Positions 33,880-42,999 are shown, counted from the first letter of the stretch. The stretch: 64,000 bases of DNA from an uncultured Paracoccaceae bacterium (GCA_947502145.1 CANMYO010000003.1:248001-312000); one strand, 5' to 3'. A program made the numbers and translations. Notes: a model not told the origin generated them from the sequence alone.

Positions 33880-35182
33880 CGATGCGCTGACGCATCGCCG
33901 CGTTCTCAGGATCGCCGGACCCATTGTGCTGTCCAATGCCACGGTGCCGATCCTTGGCGTGGTTGATACCGGCGTTGTTGGCCAATTGGGCGAGGCGGCA
34001 CCCATTGCCGCTGTGGGGATCGGCGCGATCATCCTGACCGCATTATACTGGATCTTCGGCTTCCTGCGCATGGGCACCTCGGGGCTGACCGCGCAGGCTG
34101 CTGGGGCCGGGAACCGGGGCGAAGTGGCGGCACTGCTGACCCGGGCGCTGCTGATCGGGACCGGGGCGGGGCTGGCGATCATCCTGCTGCAGGTCTGGCT
34201 CTTTGCGGGGGCCTTTGCAATCTCTCCGGCCAGCGCCGAAGTCGAAAGCCTCGCGCGGCAATACATGGCCATCCGGGTCTGGTCGGCGCCCGCGCTGATC
34301 GCGCTTTACGGGATCACCGGATGGTTGATCGCGCAAGAGCGAACAGCAGGCGTGCTGGCGATCCAGCTGCTGATGAATGGCACCAATATCGTGCTCGATT
34401 TTGTCTTTGTGCTGGGCTTTGACTGGGGCGTGCCGGGGGTGGCTTGGGCAACCTTCATCGCCGAATGGGCGGGGCTGGCGCTGGGGCTATGGCTCTGCCG
34501 CGCAGCGTTTCGCGATCCGGCTTGGCGCGACTGGCCACGGGTGTTTGACCGCGCACCACTGGTGCGCATGGCGGTGGTGAACACCGATATCCTGATCCGC
34601 TCGGTCCTGTTGCAGGCGATCTTTGTCAGTTTCCTGTTCTTCGGGGCGCGCTTTGGCGATGTGCAACTGGCCGCCAACCACATCCTGCTGCAATTCCTCG
34701 AAGTCACCGCCTATGCGATGGATGGATTTGCCTTCGCGGCCGAGGCGCTCGTGGGGCAGGCGCTGGGCGCAAAGCGTCGCGGATTGCTGCGCCGTTCGGT
34801 GATCCTGACGTCGGCCTGGGGGCTGGGGGTGTGTGTCCTGCTGGCACTGGCCTTTGCGCTTTGTGGTCCGTGGATCATCGCGCTCATGGCCAAGAACGTG
34901 CCCGTGCAAGAGGCCGCCAACCTGTTCCTGCCTTATATGATCGCCGCACCCATTGTGGGGGTCGCCGCATGGATGTTTGATGGCGTCTTTATCGGGGCCA
35001 CCCGCACCACGGATATGCGCAACATGATGATCCTGTCCGCGCTGGCCTATTTCGCGACCGTCATTCCGCTGATGGCGGTCTTTGGCAATCACGGGCTGTG
35101 GCTTGGGCTGCTGTTCAGCTTTGTGGTGCGGGGCGCGACACTGGGCTGGCGCTATCCCCGGCTAGAGGCGGCGGCAGGCTAG
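33872..35182 (+). CDS. MATE-family efflux transporter (DinF-like)
   Basis: A 436-residue membrane protein with about twelve helices and two MATE bundles. The N-terminal VLRIAGPIVLSNATVPILGVVDTGVVGQLG is the characteristic first helix, and GTSGLTAQAAGAGN and AFAAEALVGQALGAK are the conserved loops. It would export cationic or amphipathic compounds using a Na+ or H+ gradient. It overlaps the upstream thioesterase gene and converges on pyrD with 9 bp between stops. Confidence 0.9.
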   Translation: MADDALTHRRVLRIAGPIVLSNATVPILGVVDTGVVGQLGEAAPIAAVGIGAIILTALYWIFGFLRMGTSGLTAQAAGAGNRGEVAALLTRALLIGTGAGLAIILLQVWLFAGAFAISPASAEVESLARQYMAIRVWSAPALIALYGITGWLIAQERTAGVLAIQLLMNGTNIVLDFVFVLGFDWGVPGVAWATFIAEWAGLALGLWLCRAAFRDPAWRDWPRVFDRAPLVRMAVVNTDILIRSVLLQAIFVSFLFFGARFGDVQLAANHILLQFLEVTAYAMDGFAFAAEALVGQALGAKRRGLLRRSVILTSAWGLGVCVLLALAFALCGPWIIALMAKNVPVQEAANLFLPYMIAAPIVGVAAWMFDGVFIGATRTTDMRNMMILSALAYFATVIPLMAVFGNHGLWLGLLFSFVVRGATLGWRYPRLEAAAG

Positions 35183-35191
35183 GCGGCCCGC

Positions 35192-36229
35192 TCAGGTCCA
35201 GTCCGCCCGCCCCGTGCCCACGGCCTCTGCCACGCTGGCAAATCCGTGCTGCGCCAACAGGGTGTCCAGACCGCGCGCAATTTCTCCGGCCAGCGAAATG
35301 CCGCCATAGACAAGCGCTGTGTATAGCTGCACCGCCGTCGCCCCGGCGCGGATCTTGTCAAACGCCTGTTGGGCGGACCCCACGCCCCCGACACCAATGA
35401 TCGGCAGCGACGTCAGCCCCGCCAGATGCGCCAGAACCCGCGTTGACTTGTCAAACAGCGGCTGGCCCGACAGCCCGCCTTTTTCGCCCGCATGAGGACC
35501 CTGCAGGCCGGTGCGGTCCAGCGTGGTATTGGTCGCGATCAACCCGGCAATACCAGAGTCGTTGGCAACCTGCGCAATATCCGAAAGCGCCTCAGGCGTC
35601 AGATCAGGGGCGATCTTGAGGAACACCGGTACGGTCGCGGAATTCGCGGCAATCACGCCCTCCAGCAGCGCCGCAAGCGCGTCCTTGCCCTGCAGATCGC
35701 GCAGCGATTCCGTGTTGGGCGAGGATACGTTGACGGTGACAAAATCCACATGGGCGCGACAATGGGCCAGCACCTGCGCAAAATCGGCTGCACGGTCAGC
35801 GCTGTCCTTGTTGGCGCCAAGGTTCAGCCCGACAATGCCCTGATGCCCTTTCAGGCGGTTGGCGATTGCCTGCATCCCGTCATTGTTGAACCCAAAGCGG
35901 TTGATCGCCGCCTTGTCCTGCGTCAGGCGGAACAGCCGCGGCTTTGGGTTGCCCGGCTGCGGGCGCGGTGTGGCGGCGCCCACCTCAAGAAAGCCAAAGC
36001 CGGTCTGTGCAAGGGCGTCGAGCGCCACGGCGTTCTTGTCAAATCCGGCGGCCAGCCCCACCGGGTTGGGCAGCGCCAGCCCGGCCAGGGTGCAACGCAG
36101 CCGGTCAGAGGTCACAGGCCCACCCCTTGGCCCCAGCCCCGATTGCAGCGCCTTCAGGGCAAGCCCATGTGCCTTCTCGGGGTCGGTGCGCTGCAGCGCG
36201 GCCAGCGCAAGCCGTTCCATCAGCTTCAT
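35192..36229 (-). CDS. pyrD: Dihydroorotate dehydrogenase (quinone), class 2
   Basis: A 345-residue FMN enzyme. The N-terminal membrane-associating helices ([28 protein letters not shown]) are typical of class 2. [38 protein letters not shown], the catalytic-serine segment NVSSPNT and the phosphate loop [11 protein letters not shown] are intact. It oxidises dihydroorotate to orotate with electrons passed to ubiquinone. The start overlaps the DUF952 stop (ATGA), so both are translated from one mRNA. Confidence 0.96.
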   Translation of the reverse strand: MKLMERLALAALQRTDPEKAHGLALKALQSGLGPRGGPVTSDRLRCTLAGLALPNPVGLAAGFDKNAVALDALAQTGFGFLEVGAATPRPQPGNPKPRLFRLTQDKAAINRFGFNNDGMQAIANRLKGHQGIVGLNLGANKDSADRAADFAQVLAHCRAHVDFVTVNVSSPNTESLRDLQGKDALAALLEGVIAANSATVPVFLKIAPDLTPEALSDIAQVANDSGIAGLIATNTTLDRTGLQGPHAGEKGGLSGQPLFDKSTRVLAHLAGLTSLPIIGVGGVGSAQQAFDKIRAGATAVQLYTALVYGGISLAGEIARGLDTLLAQHGFASVAEAVGTGRADWT

Positions 36230-36561
36230 GACAGATCCGGGAACTGGTGCGCGCCATCAACCAGGGGCAGCGGTTTGTGCCAGATCACATCCTCCAGACG
36301 CAGCGCGCGGAACAGATGCGGGAACAGTTCCCCCCCGCGCGAGGCCTCCCAGCGCAGCGCATCGCCTAAGCGACCCGCGTCAACCGCAACCAGAACCAGC
36401 CCGGTGACATCGGCAAAATGCAATGCGGCGGTCTGGGCGACCTGCTTGGCGGCGGAAAAATGGACAAAGCCATCGGCCAGATCAACTGGCGCGCCAAGGG
36501 TCTGGCCGTCGCGTTGAAGGGCGGCCCATTCGGGGGCGCGGAATATCTTGTAAATCAGCAT
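36226..36561 (-). CDS. DUF952-family protein
   Basis: A 111-residue protein beginning [15 protein letters not shown], the classic DUF952 N-terminus. [23 protein letters not shown] and [19 protein letters not shown] give the other conserved blocks. The fold is related to ADP-ribosyltransferase-like glutathione-binding proteins, but no activity is established. It is the first gene of a two-gene operon with pyrD. A perfect GC hairpin directly abuts its start codon. Confidence 0.88.
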   Translation of the reverse strand: MLIYKIFRAPEWAALQRDGQTLGAPVDLADGFVHFSAAKQVAQTAALHFADVTGLVLVAVDAGRLGDALRWEASRGGELFPHLFRALRLEDVIWHKPLPLVDGAHQFPDLS

Positions 36562-36578
36562 GGCGGCGTGATGCCGCC
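36562..36578 (-). promoter_or_regulatory. GC hairpin touching the DUF952 start codon
   Basis: On the minus strand GGCGGC, a 5-base loop (ATCAC) and GCCGCC end at the base just before the ATG. A 6-bp GC stem there would occupy the position of the ribosome site, so it may damp or control translation of DUF952-pyrD. Confidence 0.5.
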
Positions 36579-36603
36579 TGCCTTCGGATTAATCAAGACC
36601 CGG

Positions 36604-36621
36604 CTGTCACATAACTGACGT
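36604..36621 (+). promoter_or_regulatory. PHO-box-like direct repeat upstream of 5'-nucleotidase
   Basis: CTGTCAC, a 4-bp AT spacer (ATAA) and CTGACGT form the tandem 7-mer layout of a PhoB half-pair. The first unit matches the CTGTCAY consensus fully and the second at five of seven positions. It lies 91 bp before the nucleotidase start. Confidence 0.55.
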
Positions 36622-36711
36622 AACGGCGCATTACCGGGAACCGGGCTTAGGCGTTTGACTCTCTGATTGGGCCTCGCCACTCTGACGACATTCCAATTTG
36701 GGGGAACCAGA

Positions 36712-38271
36712 ATGACATTTCGTATCCTATCCACGACGGCAGCACTGGCGCTGACTGCCAGCACCGCGATGGCTGACTACAGCCTGACGATCCTGCACAC
36801 CAATGACTTTCATGACCGGCACGAACCGATCAGCAGGTTTGACGGGCCATGTTCTGCCGAAGACAATGCCGCGGGCGAATGCTTTGGCGGCACCGCGCGT
36901 CTTGTGACGGCCGTGGCGGACGCGCGCGCGCGTTCCAACAATTCCATCCTTGTGGATGGCGGCGACCAGTTTCAGGGCACCCTGTTCTATACCCAGTACA
37001 AGGGCACCATGACGGCAGAATTCATGAACCTGCTGGGTTACGACGCCATGACCGTCGGCAACCACGAATTTGACGACGGACCGGAAGTGCTGTCCGCCTT
37101 CACCGACGCGGTCGAATTCCCGATCCTGATGTCAAATGCCGACATCTCCGGCGAACCGCTGATTGCCGACAAGATCGCCAAATCCGTTGTCATCGAACGC
37201 GGCGGCGAAAAGCTCGGCCTGATCGGCCTGACACCGGAAGACACGGACGAGCTGGCCAGCCCCGGCCCCAATGTGATCTTCACCGACCCCGCTGATGCGG
37301 TACAGGGCGAAGTGGACAAGCTCACTGAAATGGGCGTGAACAAAATCATCGTTCTGTCCCACTCCGGCTACAGCACCGACCAGGAGGTTGCAGCCAATAC
37401 CACCGGCGTTGACGTGATCGTGGGCGGTCACTCCAACACCCTGCTGTCCAACACCAGCGACAGCGCGGTGGGGCCGTACCCCACCATGGTCAACGGTGTG
37501 GCCATCGTGCAGGCCTATGCATATGGCAAGTTCCTTGGCGAACTCAACGTCACCTTTGACGACGAAGGCGTGATCACCGAAGCCTCGGGCGAGCCGATCA
37601 TCATCGACGGCGCAGTTGTCGAAGATGCCGCCGTACTGGCCCGCATCGGAGAGCTGGCAGAACCGCTTGAGGCGCTGCGCAATCAGGTCGTGGGCAATAC
37701 GGTTGAGGCGATCGAGGGCAACCGTGACGTCTGCCGTGCCATGGAATGCTCCGGCGGGAACCTTGTTGCTGATGCGATGCTGGCCCGCGTCGCTGATCAG
37801 GGCGTTCAGGTCGCCATCGCCAACTCCGGCGGTATCCGCGCCTCGATTGATGCAGGCGAAGTCACCAAGGGCGAAGTGCTCACCGTGCTGCCATTCCAGA
37901 ACACGCTGTCGACATTCACTGTCACAGGCGAGGTTCTGCTGGCCGCGCTTGAAAACGGTGTCTCCGAAATCGAAGAGGGCGCAGGCCGTTTCCCACAGGT
38001 CGCCGGTCTGACCATGACCGTTGATGCCGCGGCAGAGCCGGGTTCGCGCGTGTCTGACGTGATGGTTGGCGGTGCGCCACTTGATCCGGCGGCAAGCTAC
38101 GGCTTGGTGTCCAACAACTACGTGCGCAACGGTGGTGACGGATACAAGATGTTCGTTGACGCCGCGGACGCCTATGACTTTGGCCCCGATCTGGCTGACG
38201 TCGTGGCCGATTACATCGCTGAACAGGGTGACTATCAGCCCTACACCGATGGCCGGATCATGATGAAGTAA
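36712..38271 (+). CDS. Secreted 5'-nucleotidase / UshA-family metallophosphoesterase
   Basis: Predicted 519 residues from the ATG with GGGGGAACC upstream; an earlier in-frame start at 36667 would bury the signal peptide. N-terminal signal MTFRILSTTAALALTASTAMA, cleaved before DYS. Metal-binding blocks ILHTNDFHDR, VDGGDQFQGT, VGNHEFDDG, VLSHSGYS and GGHSNT form the phosphoesterase domain. NSGGIRAS and YVRNGGDGYKMF mark the C-terminal substrate-binding domain. It would release phosphate from extracellular nucleotides in the periplasm. A PHO-box-like repeat upstream suggests induction on phosphate starvation. Confidence 0.93.
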   Translation: MTFRILSTTAALALTASTAMADYSLTILHTNDFHDRHEPISRFDGPCSAEDNAAGECFGGTARLVTAVADARARSNNSILVDGGDQFQGTLFYTQYKGTMTAEFMNLLGYDAMTVGNHEFDDGPEVLSAFTDAVEFPILMSNADISGEPLIADKIAKSVVIERGGEKLGLIGLTPEDTDELASPGPNVIFTDPADAVQGEVDKLTEMGVNKIIVLSHSGYSTDQEVAANTTGVDVIVGGHSNTLLSNTSDSAVGPYPTMVNGVAIVQAYAYGKFLGELNVTFDDEGVITEASGEPIIIDGAVVEDAAVLARIGELAEPLEALRNQVVGNTVEAIEGNRDVCRAMECSGGNLVADAMLARVADQGVQVAIANSGGIRASIDAGEVTKGEVLTVLPFQNTLSTFTVTGEVLLAALENGVSEIEEGAGRFPQVAGLTMTVDAAAEPGSRVSDVMVGGAPLDPAASYGLVSNNYVRNGGDGYKMFVDAADAYDFGPDLADVVADYIAEQGDYQPYTDGRIMMK

Positions 38272-38278
38272 TCCCGCG

Positions 38279-39445
38279 TCAGGCGGATTGCAGGGGCGTC
38301 CCGTTTGGGGCGCCCTTTGTCGTTTGCCCCTCGAACATCGCAAATCGCGCCTTCAGCAGCGCCTCTGCATATTCACCCTCCGGCGTGCTGTCATAGACCA
38401 CGCCGCCACCCACCGACAGGCTGGCGGCCCCGCCATTGCAGACCAGCGTGCGGATCGCCACGCTGAAGGACATCGCGCTGTCCGGCGCGATCCAGCCGAT
38501 GGCGCCGCAATATGGCCCGCGCGGCGCAGCCTCTTGTTCGTGCAGAATCTGCATCGCCCGGATCTTGGGCGCGCCCGTGATCGAGCCACAGGGAAACAAC
38601 GCCGCGAAGATCTCGGCGATGCTGGTGCCCGCGCGGACATCCGCCGTAATCCGCGACGTCATCTGATGCAGCGTTGCATAGGTCTCAATCGCAAACAGTT
38701 CGGGCACACGCACGCTGCCGATTTCGGATATCCTGCTGATATCATTGCGCAAAAGATCAACGATCATCAGGTTCTCAGCCCGGTTCTTTTCCGATGTTGC
38801 CAGCCATTTGGCCTGTGCGGCATCCTCAGCCGGGTTACCGCCGCGCGGTGCGGTGCCCTTCATCGGGCGCGCGGTCAGCCGCCCGGCGGCGTCTTTTGCA
38901 AAAAACAGCTCGGGCGATCGCGACAACAGGACCGGCCCCGCCAGATCAACATAGGCGCCATATTGCACCGGCTGGCGCTGGTGCAGACGTGTATAAAGGT
39001 CCTCAGGCGTGCCGCTGATTGCTCCGGTCAGGGCAAATGTCAGGTTCGCCTGATAGATATCGCCCGCGCCGATGTAATCCTTGATCGCGGCAAAGGCCTG
39101 GGCATAGCGCGCCGCATCCCAACTTGGCGCAAGCCCCCGCAAGGTCGAATCTGCGGTTGCGACGGGGGGCGGGCAGGCGACGGGCGCGTCAAAGACCCCA
39201 AAGGCCAGCAGCGGCGTGTCCAGCTGATCGGGCATCAGGTCGCGCAGCTTTGTGGAAAACATCAGCCCCAGTTCGTAAGATGCATAGCCCGCCAGCCAAT
39301 AGCCCTGCCGCTGCGCATCCTGCATCTGCATCAAGGCGCCCGGCACCGCCGCCGGGGTGGTCGCTGTGATGATCCGACGCGGTGCCGCAAAAAGGGTGCC
39401 ATTGCCCAGAGGCCCGCTGTCAAACTGAACGCGCGGTGTGCCCAT
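38279..39445 (-). CDS. pabB: Aminodeoxychorismate synthase component I
   Basis: Predicted 388 residues from the ATG at 39445, ten bases after the preceding stop. The chorismate-binding core is clear: GDIYQANLTFAL, RSPELFF, RPMKGTAPRGG, ENLMIVDLLRNDISRI, and FPCGSITGAPKIRAM with Mg-binding acidic residues. It makes 4-amino-4-deoxychorismate for folate. An adjacent lyase (pabC) is not seen, and no fused lyase domain follows. Its 3' end overlaps a hairpin that may also terminate the convergent nucleotidase gene. Confidence 0.9.
   Translation of the reverse strand: MGTPRVQFDSGPLGNGTLFAAPRRIITATTPAAVPGALMQMQDAQRQGYWLAGYASYELGLMFSTKLRDLMPDQLDTPLLAFGVFDAPVACPPPVATADSTLRGLAPSWDAARYAQAFAAIKDYIGAGDIYQANLTFALTGAISGTPEDLYTRLHQRQPVQYGAYVDLAGPVLLSRSPELFFAKDAAGRLTARPMKGTAPRGGNPAEDAAQAKWLATSEKNRAENLMIVDLLRNDISRISEIGSVRVPELFAIETYATLHQMTSRITADVRAGTSIAEIFAALFPCGSITGAPKIRAMQILHEQEAAPRGPYCGAIGWIAPDSAMSFSVAIRTLVCNGGAASLSVGGGVVYDSTPEGEYAEALLKARFAMFEGQTTKGAPNGTPLQSA
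38293..38318 (+). terminator. Candidate terminator between 5'-nucleotidase and pabB
   Basis: GGGGCGTCCC, a GTTT loop and GGGGCGCCCT pair over ten positions (two G-T pairs), followed by TTGTCGTTTG. It is 22 bp after the nucleotidase stop and lies within the pabB 3' coding end. The T-run is imperfect. Confidence 0.5.
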
Positions 39446-39455
39446 CACTGCTGCG

Positions 39456-39749
39456 TCAGAAATCGGCCGCAATGCGCAATTCGCGCAGCGGGCGGACGAT
39501 CTTGATCGCATCCTGATAGATCTGGTGCGCTTTGTAGGCTTTCAGCGCCGCGTCATCGTCAAATTCTGCATAGACAACCACATCCACATCGTCAGACAGC
39601 GCATCAACATGGCTGTTCTGGCTGACCTCAAAGGTGCGCGCATGTGGGATATCCGCCAGCATCGACAGTCCGGCGACAACGCGCGGCACATCGGCCTTGT
39701 CCTTGGCCGAGAAAAAGACGACATGGCGAATGAAGTTACGCGCAACCAT
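39456..39749 (-). CDS. Dabb-domain (stress-responsive A/B barrel) protein
   Basis: Predicted 97 residues from the ATG at 39749 (GGGG upstream); a longer in-frame start at 39821 adds an Arg-rich non-conserved tail. IRHVVFFSAKDKADVPRVVAGLSML and VVVYAEFDDDAALKAYKAHQIYQD fit the dimeric ferredoxin-like Dabb fold. Such proteins respond to stress or act as small cyclases/oxygenases; no activity can be assigned. It lies upstream of pabB on the same strand. Confidence 0.82.
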   Translation of the reverse strand: MVARNFIRHVVFFSAKDKADVPRVVAGLSMLADIPHARTFEVSQNSHVDALSDDVDVVVYAEFDDDAALKAYKAHQIYQDAIKIVRPLRELRIAADF

Positions 39750-40005
39750 TTGCGACCCCGTGGAAAGGTGTTTCAGACGGCGCAGCCGTAATTCGGATCG
39801 CCCCGCGCGGCAATAGCCCATCCCGTCTGTTAGCGTGCAAAGACCGATAAAAAGCCGCGCCCGCGGGGGTGTGCTGATCCCAATGGTGGCCCGGCGCGGC
39901 CTGATGGGACGCCGCGGCGTGATCTTGAACTCTTATCGGCACCATCTGGTTTTCATCCCCCATCCCTCACAGTAGATTGCGACAACACCTCTGTGAAAGC
40001 CCAGC

Positions 40006-41199
40006 ATGGTTTCTGTCACCGAACACTACGACGCCTATCCCTATCCGGCCCGCGACCCCGCGGACGAGGCCAAGCGCCTGATCACCGGGTCGCCGTCACG
40101 CCCCGCCGAGATTGACCACTTTATCTTTGGCGGCTGTCGTGACTGGCGTGTCCCGTTGCGTGTGCTTGTGGCCGGGGGCGGCTCTGGCGACGGGCTGATC
40201 CAGTTGGCACAGCTGATGACCAGCGTCGGCAGACCCTATGAGATCACCTATCTTGACCTCTCGACCTCAGCCCGCAAGGTGGCCGAGGCGCGTGCAAAGG
40301 CGCGTGGGCTGACCGGCATCACGTTCCATACCGGAAGCCTGCTGGATGCGCCGGACTATGGCCAGTTTGACTATATCGACTGCTGCGGCGTGCTGCACCA
40401 TTTGCCGGATCCCGCGGCGGGTTTTGCCGCGCTGTCGCGCGCGGTAACGCCCGCTGGCGGCTTGGGCTTTATGGTCTATGCGCCCTATGGCCGATCCGGC
40501 GTCTATCCGCTGCAACAGGCCTTTGCGGCACTGCTTGCAGGGCTGTCGCCGCAGGACCGGTTGAAAGAGGCCCGCGCGATTCTCACCGCGCTGCCCGAGG
40601 GCCATCCCTTCAAGGTGAACACGCAGGTGACCGATCACCGGGTCAGTGACGCGGGGTTTTACGATCTTCTGCTGCATGGTCAGGACACTGCCTTTGATGT
40701 CACTCGGTTGATCACGGTGATCGAAAGCACCGGCTGGTCGCTGGTGTCATTCTGCAAACCCGCGCTCTATGATCCCACATTGTTCGCGCCCAAGGCAGAG
40801 GGCCTGTCGGAGGTCGCCGCAATGGCAGTGGCCGAGAAACTGCGCGGCACGATCAAGACCCATGTTGGCTATGCGGTGCCCGCCGCCCAGCCCCGCACAC
40901 CCGCATCGGGGGCGAAACTGACGCTGGTGCCGCATCTGTCCGGTGGCAGACCGGCCGACCTTGCGCGCCATATCGCGGCTGGCAAGCCACTGCGGCTGAA
41001 GGAACCTGACGGCCCGGTGACGCTTGATCTTCCGGCAAAGGCCGCGCCACTGATTGCCGCGATCAACGGGCGGCGCAACCTGTCAGAGATCGCAGCCCAG
41101 GCGCAGTTCGACCCGCTCAGCTTTGGTGCGGCCTGGGGACCGGTTGATCGCGCACTGACCGGCTGGGGCCTGCTGCATTACTCCGGGATCGCGCGCTGA
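40006..41199 (+). CDS. Class I SAM-dependent methyltransferase with PqqD-like C-terminal domain
   Basis: A 397-residue protein. SAM-binding motif I VLVAGGGSGDG is at residues 53-63, motif II ITYLDLS follows, and the FDYIDCCGVLHHLPDP motif is typical of Methyltransf_25/31 enzymes. After a linker, the last 70 residues (from LRLKEPDGPVTLDL, through AAINGRRNLSEIA at about 351-363, to GLLHYSGIAR) follow the pattern of PqqD-like winged helices. The acceptor is unknown. The stop overlaps the SRAP gene start (TGATG). Confidence 0.82.
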   Translation: MVSVTEHYDAYPYPARDPADEAKRLITGSPSRPAEIDHFIFGGCRDWRVPLRVLVAGGGSGDGLIQLAQLMTSVGRPYEITYLDLSTSARKVAEARAKARGLTGITFHTGSLLDAPDYGQFDYIDCCGVLHHLPDPAAGFAALSRAVTPAGGLGFMVYAPYGRSGVYPLQQAFAALLAGLSPQDRLKEARAILTALPEGHPFKVNTQVTDHRVSDAGFYDLLLHGQDTAFDVTRLITVIESTGWSLVSFCKPALYDPTLFAPKAEGLSEVAAMAVAEKLRGTIKTHVGYAVPAAQPRTPASGAKLTLVPHLSGGRPADLARHIAAGKPLRLKEPDGPVTLDLPAKAAPLIAAINGRRNLSEIAAQAQFDPLSFGAAWGPVDRALTGWGLLHYSGIAR

Positions 41200-41870
41200 T
41201 GTGTGGCCGCATGGCCGTGACACTGCCACATGCGGCAATGGTGCAGTTGTTTGCCGCAACCGCCTCCAATGACCTGCCAAAGGTGCCCAATTACAACGTC
41301 TGCCCGACCACGCAGATCCACACCGTCACCTCTGAGGACGGCAGCCGCCGCTTGCAACCGATGCGCTGGGGCTTCATTCCACAGTGGTACAAGAAACCCA
41401 ACGGCGGCCCGCTGCTGATCAATGCCCGCAGTGAAACCATTGCCGAAAAACCGGCCTTCCGCGCGGCTTGCCGGGACCGGCGCTGCCTGGTCGTCGCCTC
41501 CGGGTTTTATGAATGGAAGCGGGTCGAAGGCGAAACGCCGCTGCCCTGGTGGGTCACGCGGGCGGATGGATCACCGATGGTCTTTGGCGCGATCTGGCAG
41601 GATTGGAGCCGCGATGACATCACCCATCGTAGCTGCGCAATCGTGACCACACCGGCCAATGCCGCCATGACCCCGATCCATCACCGGTTGCCGCTGGTGC
41701 TTGAACCGGACGACTGGCCCCTGTGGCTTGGTGAAAGTGGCAAGGGCGCTGCCAGATTGATGAAAAGCGCACCCGAAGATGCGCTTTCTTTCCAGCGTGT
41801 GTCCACGGCTGTGAATTCCAATCGTGCTGCGGGTCCAGAGCTGCTTGAACCCGTCGAAGATGAGACCTAA
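41199..41870 (+). CDS. SOS response-associated peptidase (SRAP/YedK family)
   Basis: A 223-residue protein starting MCGR, where Cys2 becomes the N-terminal nucleophile that crosslinks abasic sites in single-stranded DNA. NARSETIAEKPAFR, the FYEWKR motif with catalytic Glu, and the histidine of MTPIHHRLPLVL are all intact. It shields abasic sites through a thiazolidine DNA-protein link. It is translationally coupled to the methyltransferase gene by TGATG, a pairing with no known meaning. Confidence 0.93.
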   Translation: MCGRMAVTLPHAAMVQLFAATASNDLPKVPNYNVCPTTQIHTVTSEDGSRRLQPMRWGFIPQWYKKPNGGPLLINARSETIAEKPAFRAACRDRRCLVVASGFYEWKRVEGETPLPWWVTRADGSPMVFGAIWQDWSRDDITHRSCAIVTTPANAAMTPIHHRLPLVLEPDDWPLWLGESGKGAARLMKSAPEDALSFQRVSTAVNSNRAAGPELLEPVEDET

Positions 41871-41876
41871 GCGCGA

Positions 41877-42347
41877 TTATTCCTCAGGGTCGCTGTAACG
41901 CTCGCCTTCCATGTATTGAGTCGGCGCAAGCCCCAGCACGATACTGCCGGCATCCATTTTCCAGCTGTCCGGATACTTGGGGTGCGAGGTGAGGATGTTC
42001 ATCTCGTTTTCGACACCTGAACGCACAGTGAATGACATGCTGCCAATGGGCTGCCCATTCTGCTGCCAGCCGGTTTGCTTGCTGCTGCCGTCTTCGTAAT
42101 AGTCCTGTACCTTCATCTGAACCCAGTGCGAATTATCGGCCACGAAATTGACTGTGTCGCCGGGGCAGGCATAGGTGATATCCGGGAAAAACCCGGCGCC
42201 CGACGCAACAATTGTGTGCGTTTGCGCACCGCCAAGGCGCCCGGCGCAGGCGGATTCACTGGTTGAATAGCCAGAGGCCAAACCGGCGGTTGTGCCAGCG
42301 ATCAGGGTTGTAGCCGCCACCGCGGCGGTCATCATTAAACGGGTCAT
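41877..42347 (-). CDS. Secreted cupredoxin-like protein of unknown function
   Basis: A 156-residue protein with a signal peptide (MTRLMMTAAVAATTLIAGTTAGLA). GGAAGGA precedes the start. The segment FFPDITYACPGDTVNFVADNSHWVQ follows the cupredoxin beta-barrel pattern. The usual late Cys-xx-His-xxxx-Met copper site is not visible, so copper binding is doubtful. Two cysteines (about 34 and 61) may form a disulfide. It converges on the SRAP gene, 6 bp between ends. Confidence 0.65.
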   Translation of the reverse strand: MTRLMMTAAVAATTLIAGTTAGLASGYSTSESACAGRLGGAQTHTIVASGAGFFPDITYACPGDTVNFVADNSHWVQMKVQDYYEDGSSKQTGWQQNGQPIGSMSFTVRSGVENEMNILTSHPKYPDSWKMDAGSIVLGLAPTQYMEGERYSDPEE

Positions 42348-42454
42348 CTTTGCATCCTTCCAGGTAACCCCATAGCAGTGGGGGAGCAGAACCTACGCAG
42401 GTCTTATGCGCGAGGATTTGGGCAAAGTTATGACGTAACCCCCTTGTTTTTATG

Positions 42455-42467
42455 GGTTCTTGGAACC
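42455..42467. promoter_or_regulatory. Short inverted repeat GGTTC-N3-GAACC
   Basis: Perfect 5-bp arms in the 256-bp gap between the divergent cupredoxin-like and VOC genes. It may be an operator; otherwise nothing recognisable is in this gap. Confidence 0.3.
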
Positions 42468-42603
42468 TATCCTACCCCTGCCGATGGTATTCCCCACGGT
42501 TTTGGAAACAATTTACCCTGTTCACGACTCACGTCCGATGTGCTGGACAGCGAATGATGACGCAGCCAGGGTTTCGCGCATCAGGACAAATCGGCAGGTG
42601 CGC

Positions 42604-42999
42604 ATGGCCCAATCTCTTTCGCTCGTTTCGCTGGTGGTCGCAGACTACGATGCGGCAATCGCCTTTTATGTCGATACGCTGGGATTTGATCTGGTGACCG
42701 ATACCTATCAGCCCGCGCAGGACAAGCGCTGGGTCGTCGTGCGCCCGCGCGGCGCGGGGCAGGCCGGGGTGCTGTTGGCGCAGGCCTCCGATGATCGCCA
42801 GCGGGCCTTTGTCGGGGACCAGACCGGCGGGCGGGTGTTCCTGTTTCTGGAAACCGATGACTTTCAGCGCGACTTTGACAGCTACACCGCGCGGGGGGTG
42901 AACTTCGTGCGCCCGCCCAAGATCGAACCCTATGGCACCGTCGCGGTTTTTGCCGATCTTTATGGCAACCTCTGGGACCTGATTGAATATGCCCGCTAA
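42604..42999 (+). CDS. VOC-family (glyoxalase/bleomycin-resistance-like) protein
   Basis: Predicted 131 residues from the ATG at 42604; a longer in-frame start at 42460 adds sequence unlike the family. LVVADYDAAIAFYVDTLGFDLVTDT and FLETDDFQRDFDSYTARGVNF give the paired beta-alpha-beta-beta-beta units. The metal ligand Glu is in GNLWDLIEYAR. Members include isomerases, dioxygenases and resistance proteins; the substrate is unknown. Monocistronic. Confidence 0.88.
   Translation: MAQSLSLVSLVVADYDAAIAFYVDTLGFDLVTDTYQPAQDKRWVVVRPRGAGQAGVLLAQASDDRQRAFVGDQTGGRVFLFLETDDFQRDFDSYTARGVNFVRPPKIEPYGTVAVFADLYGNLWDLIEYAR

Noticed and set aside
37132-38343. 403-codon minus-strand frame opposite the 5'-nucleotidase
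   Set aside because: Shadow frame; the plus-strand gene has all metal-site motifs and a signal peptide.
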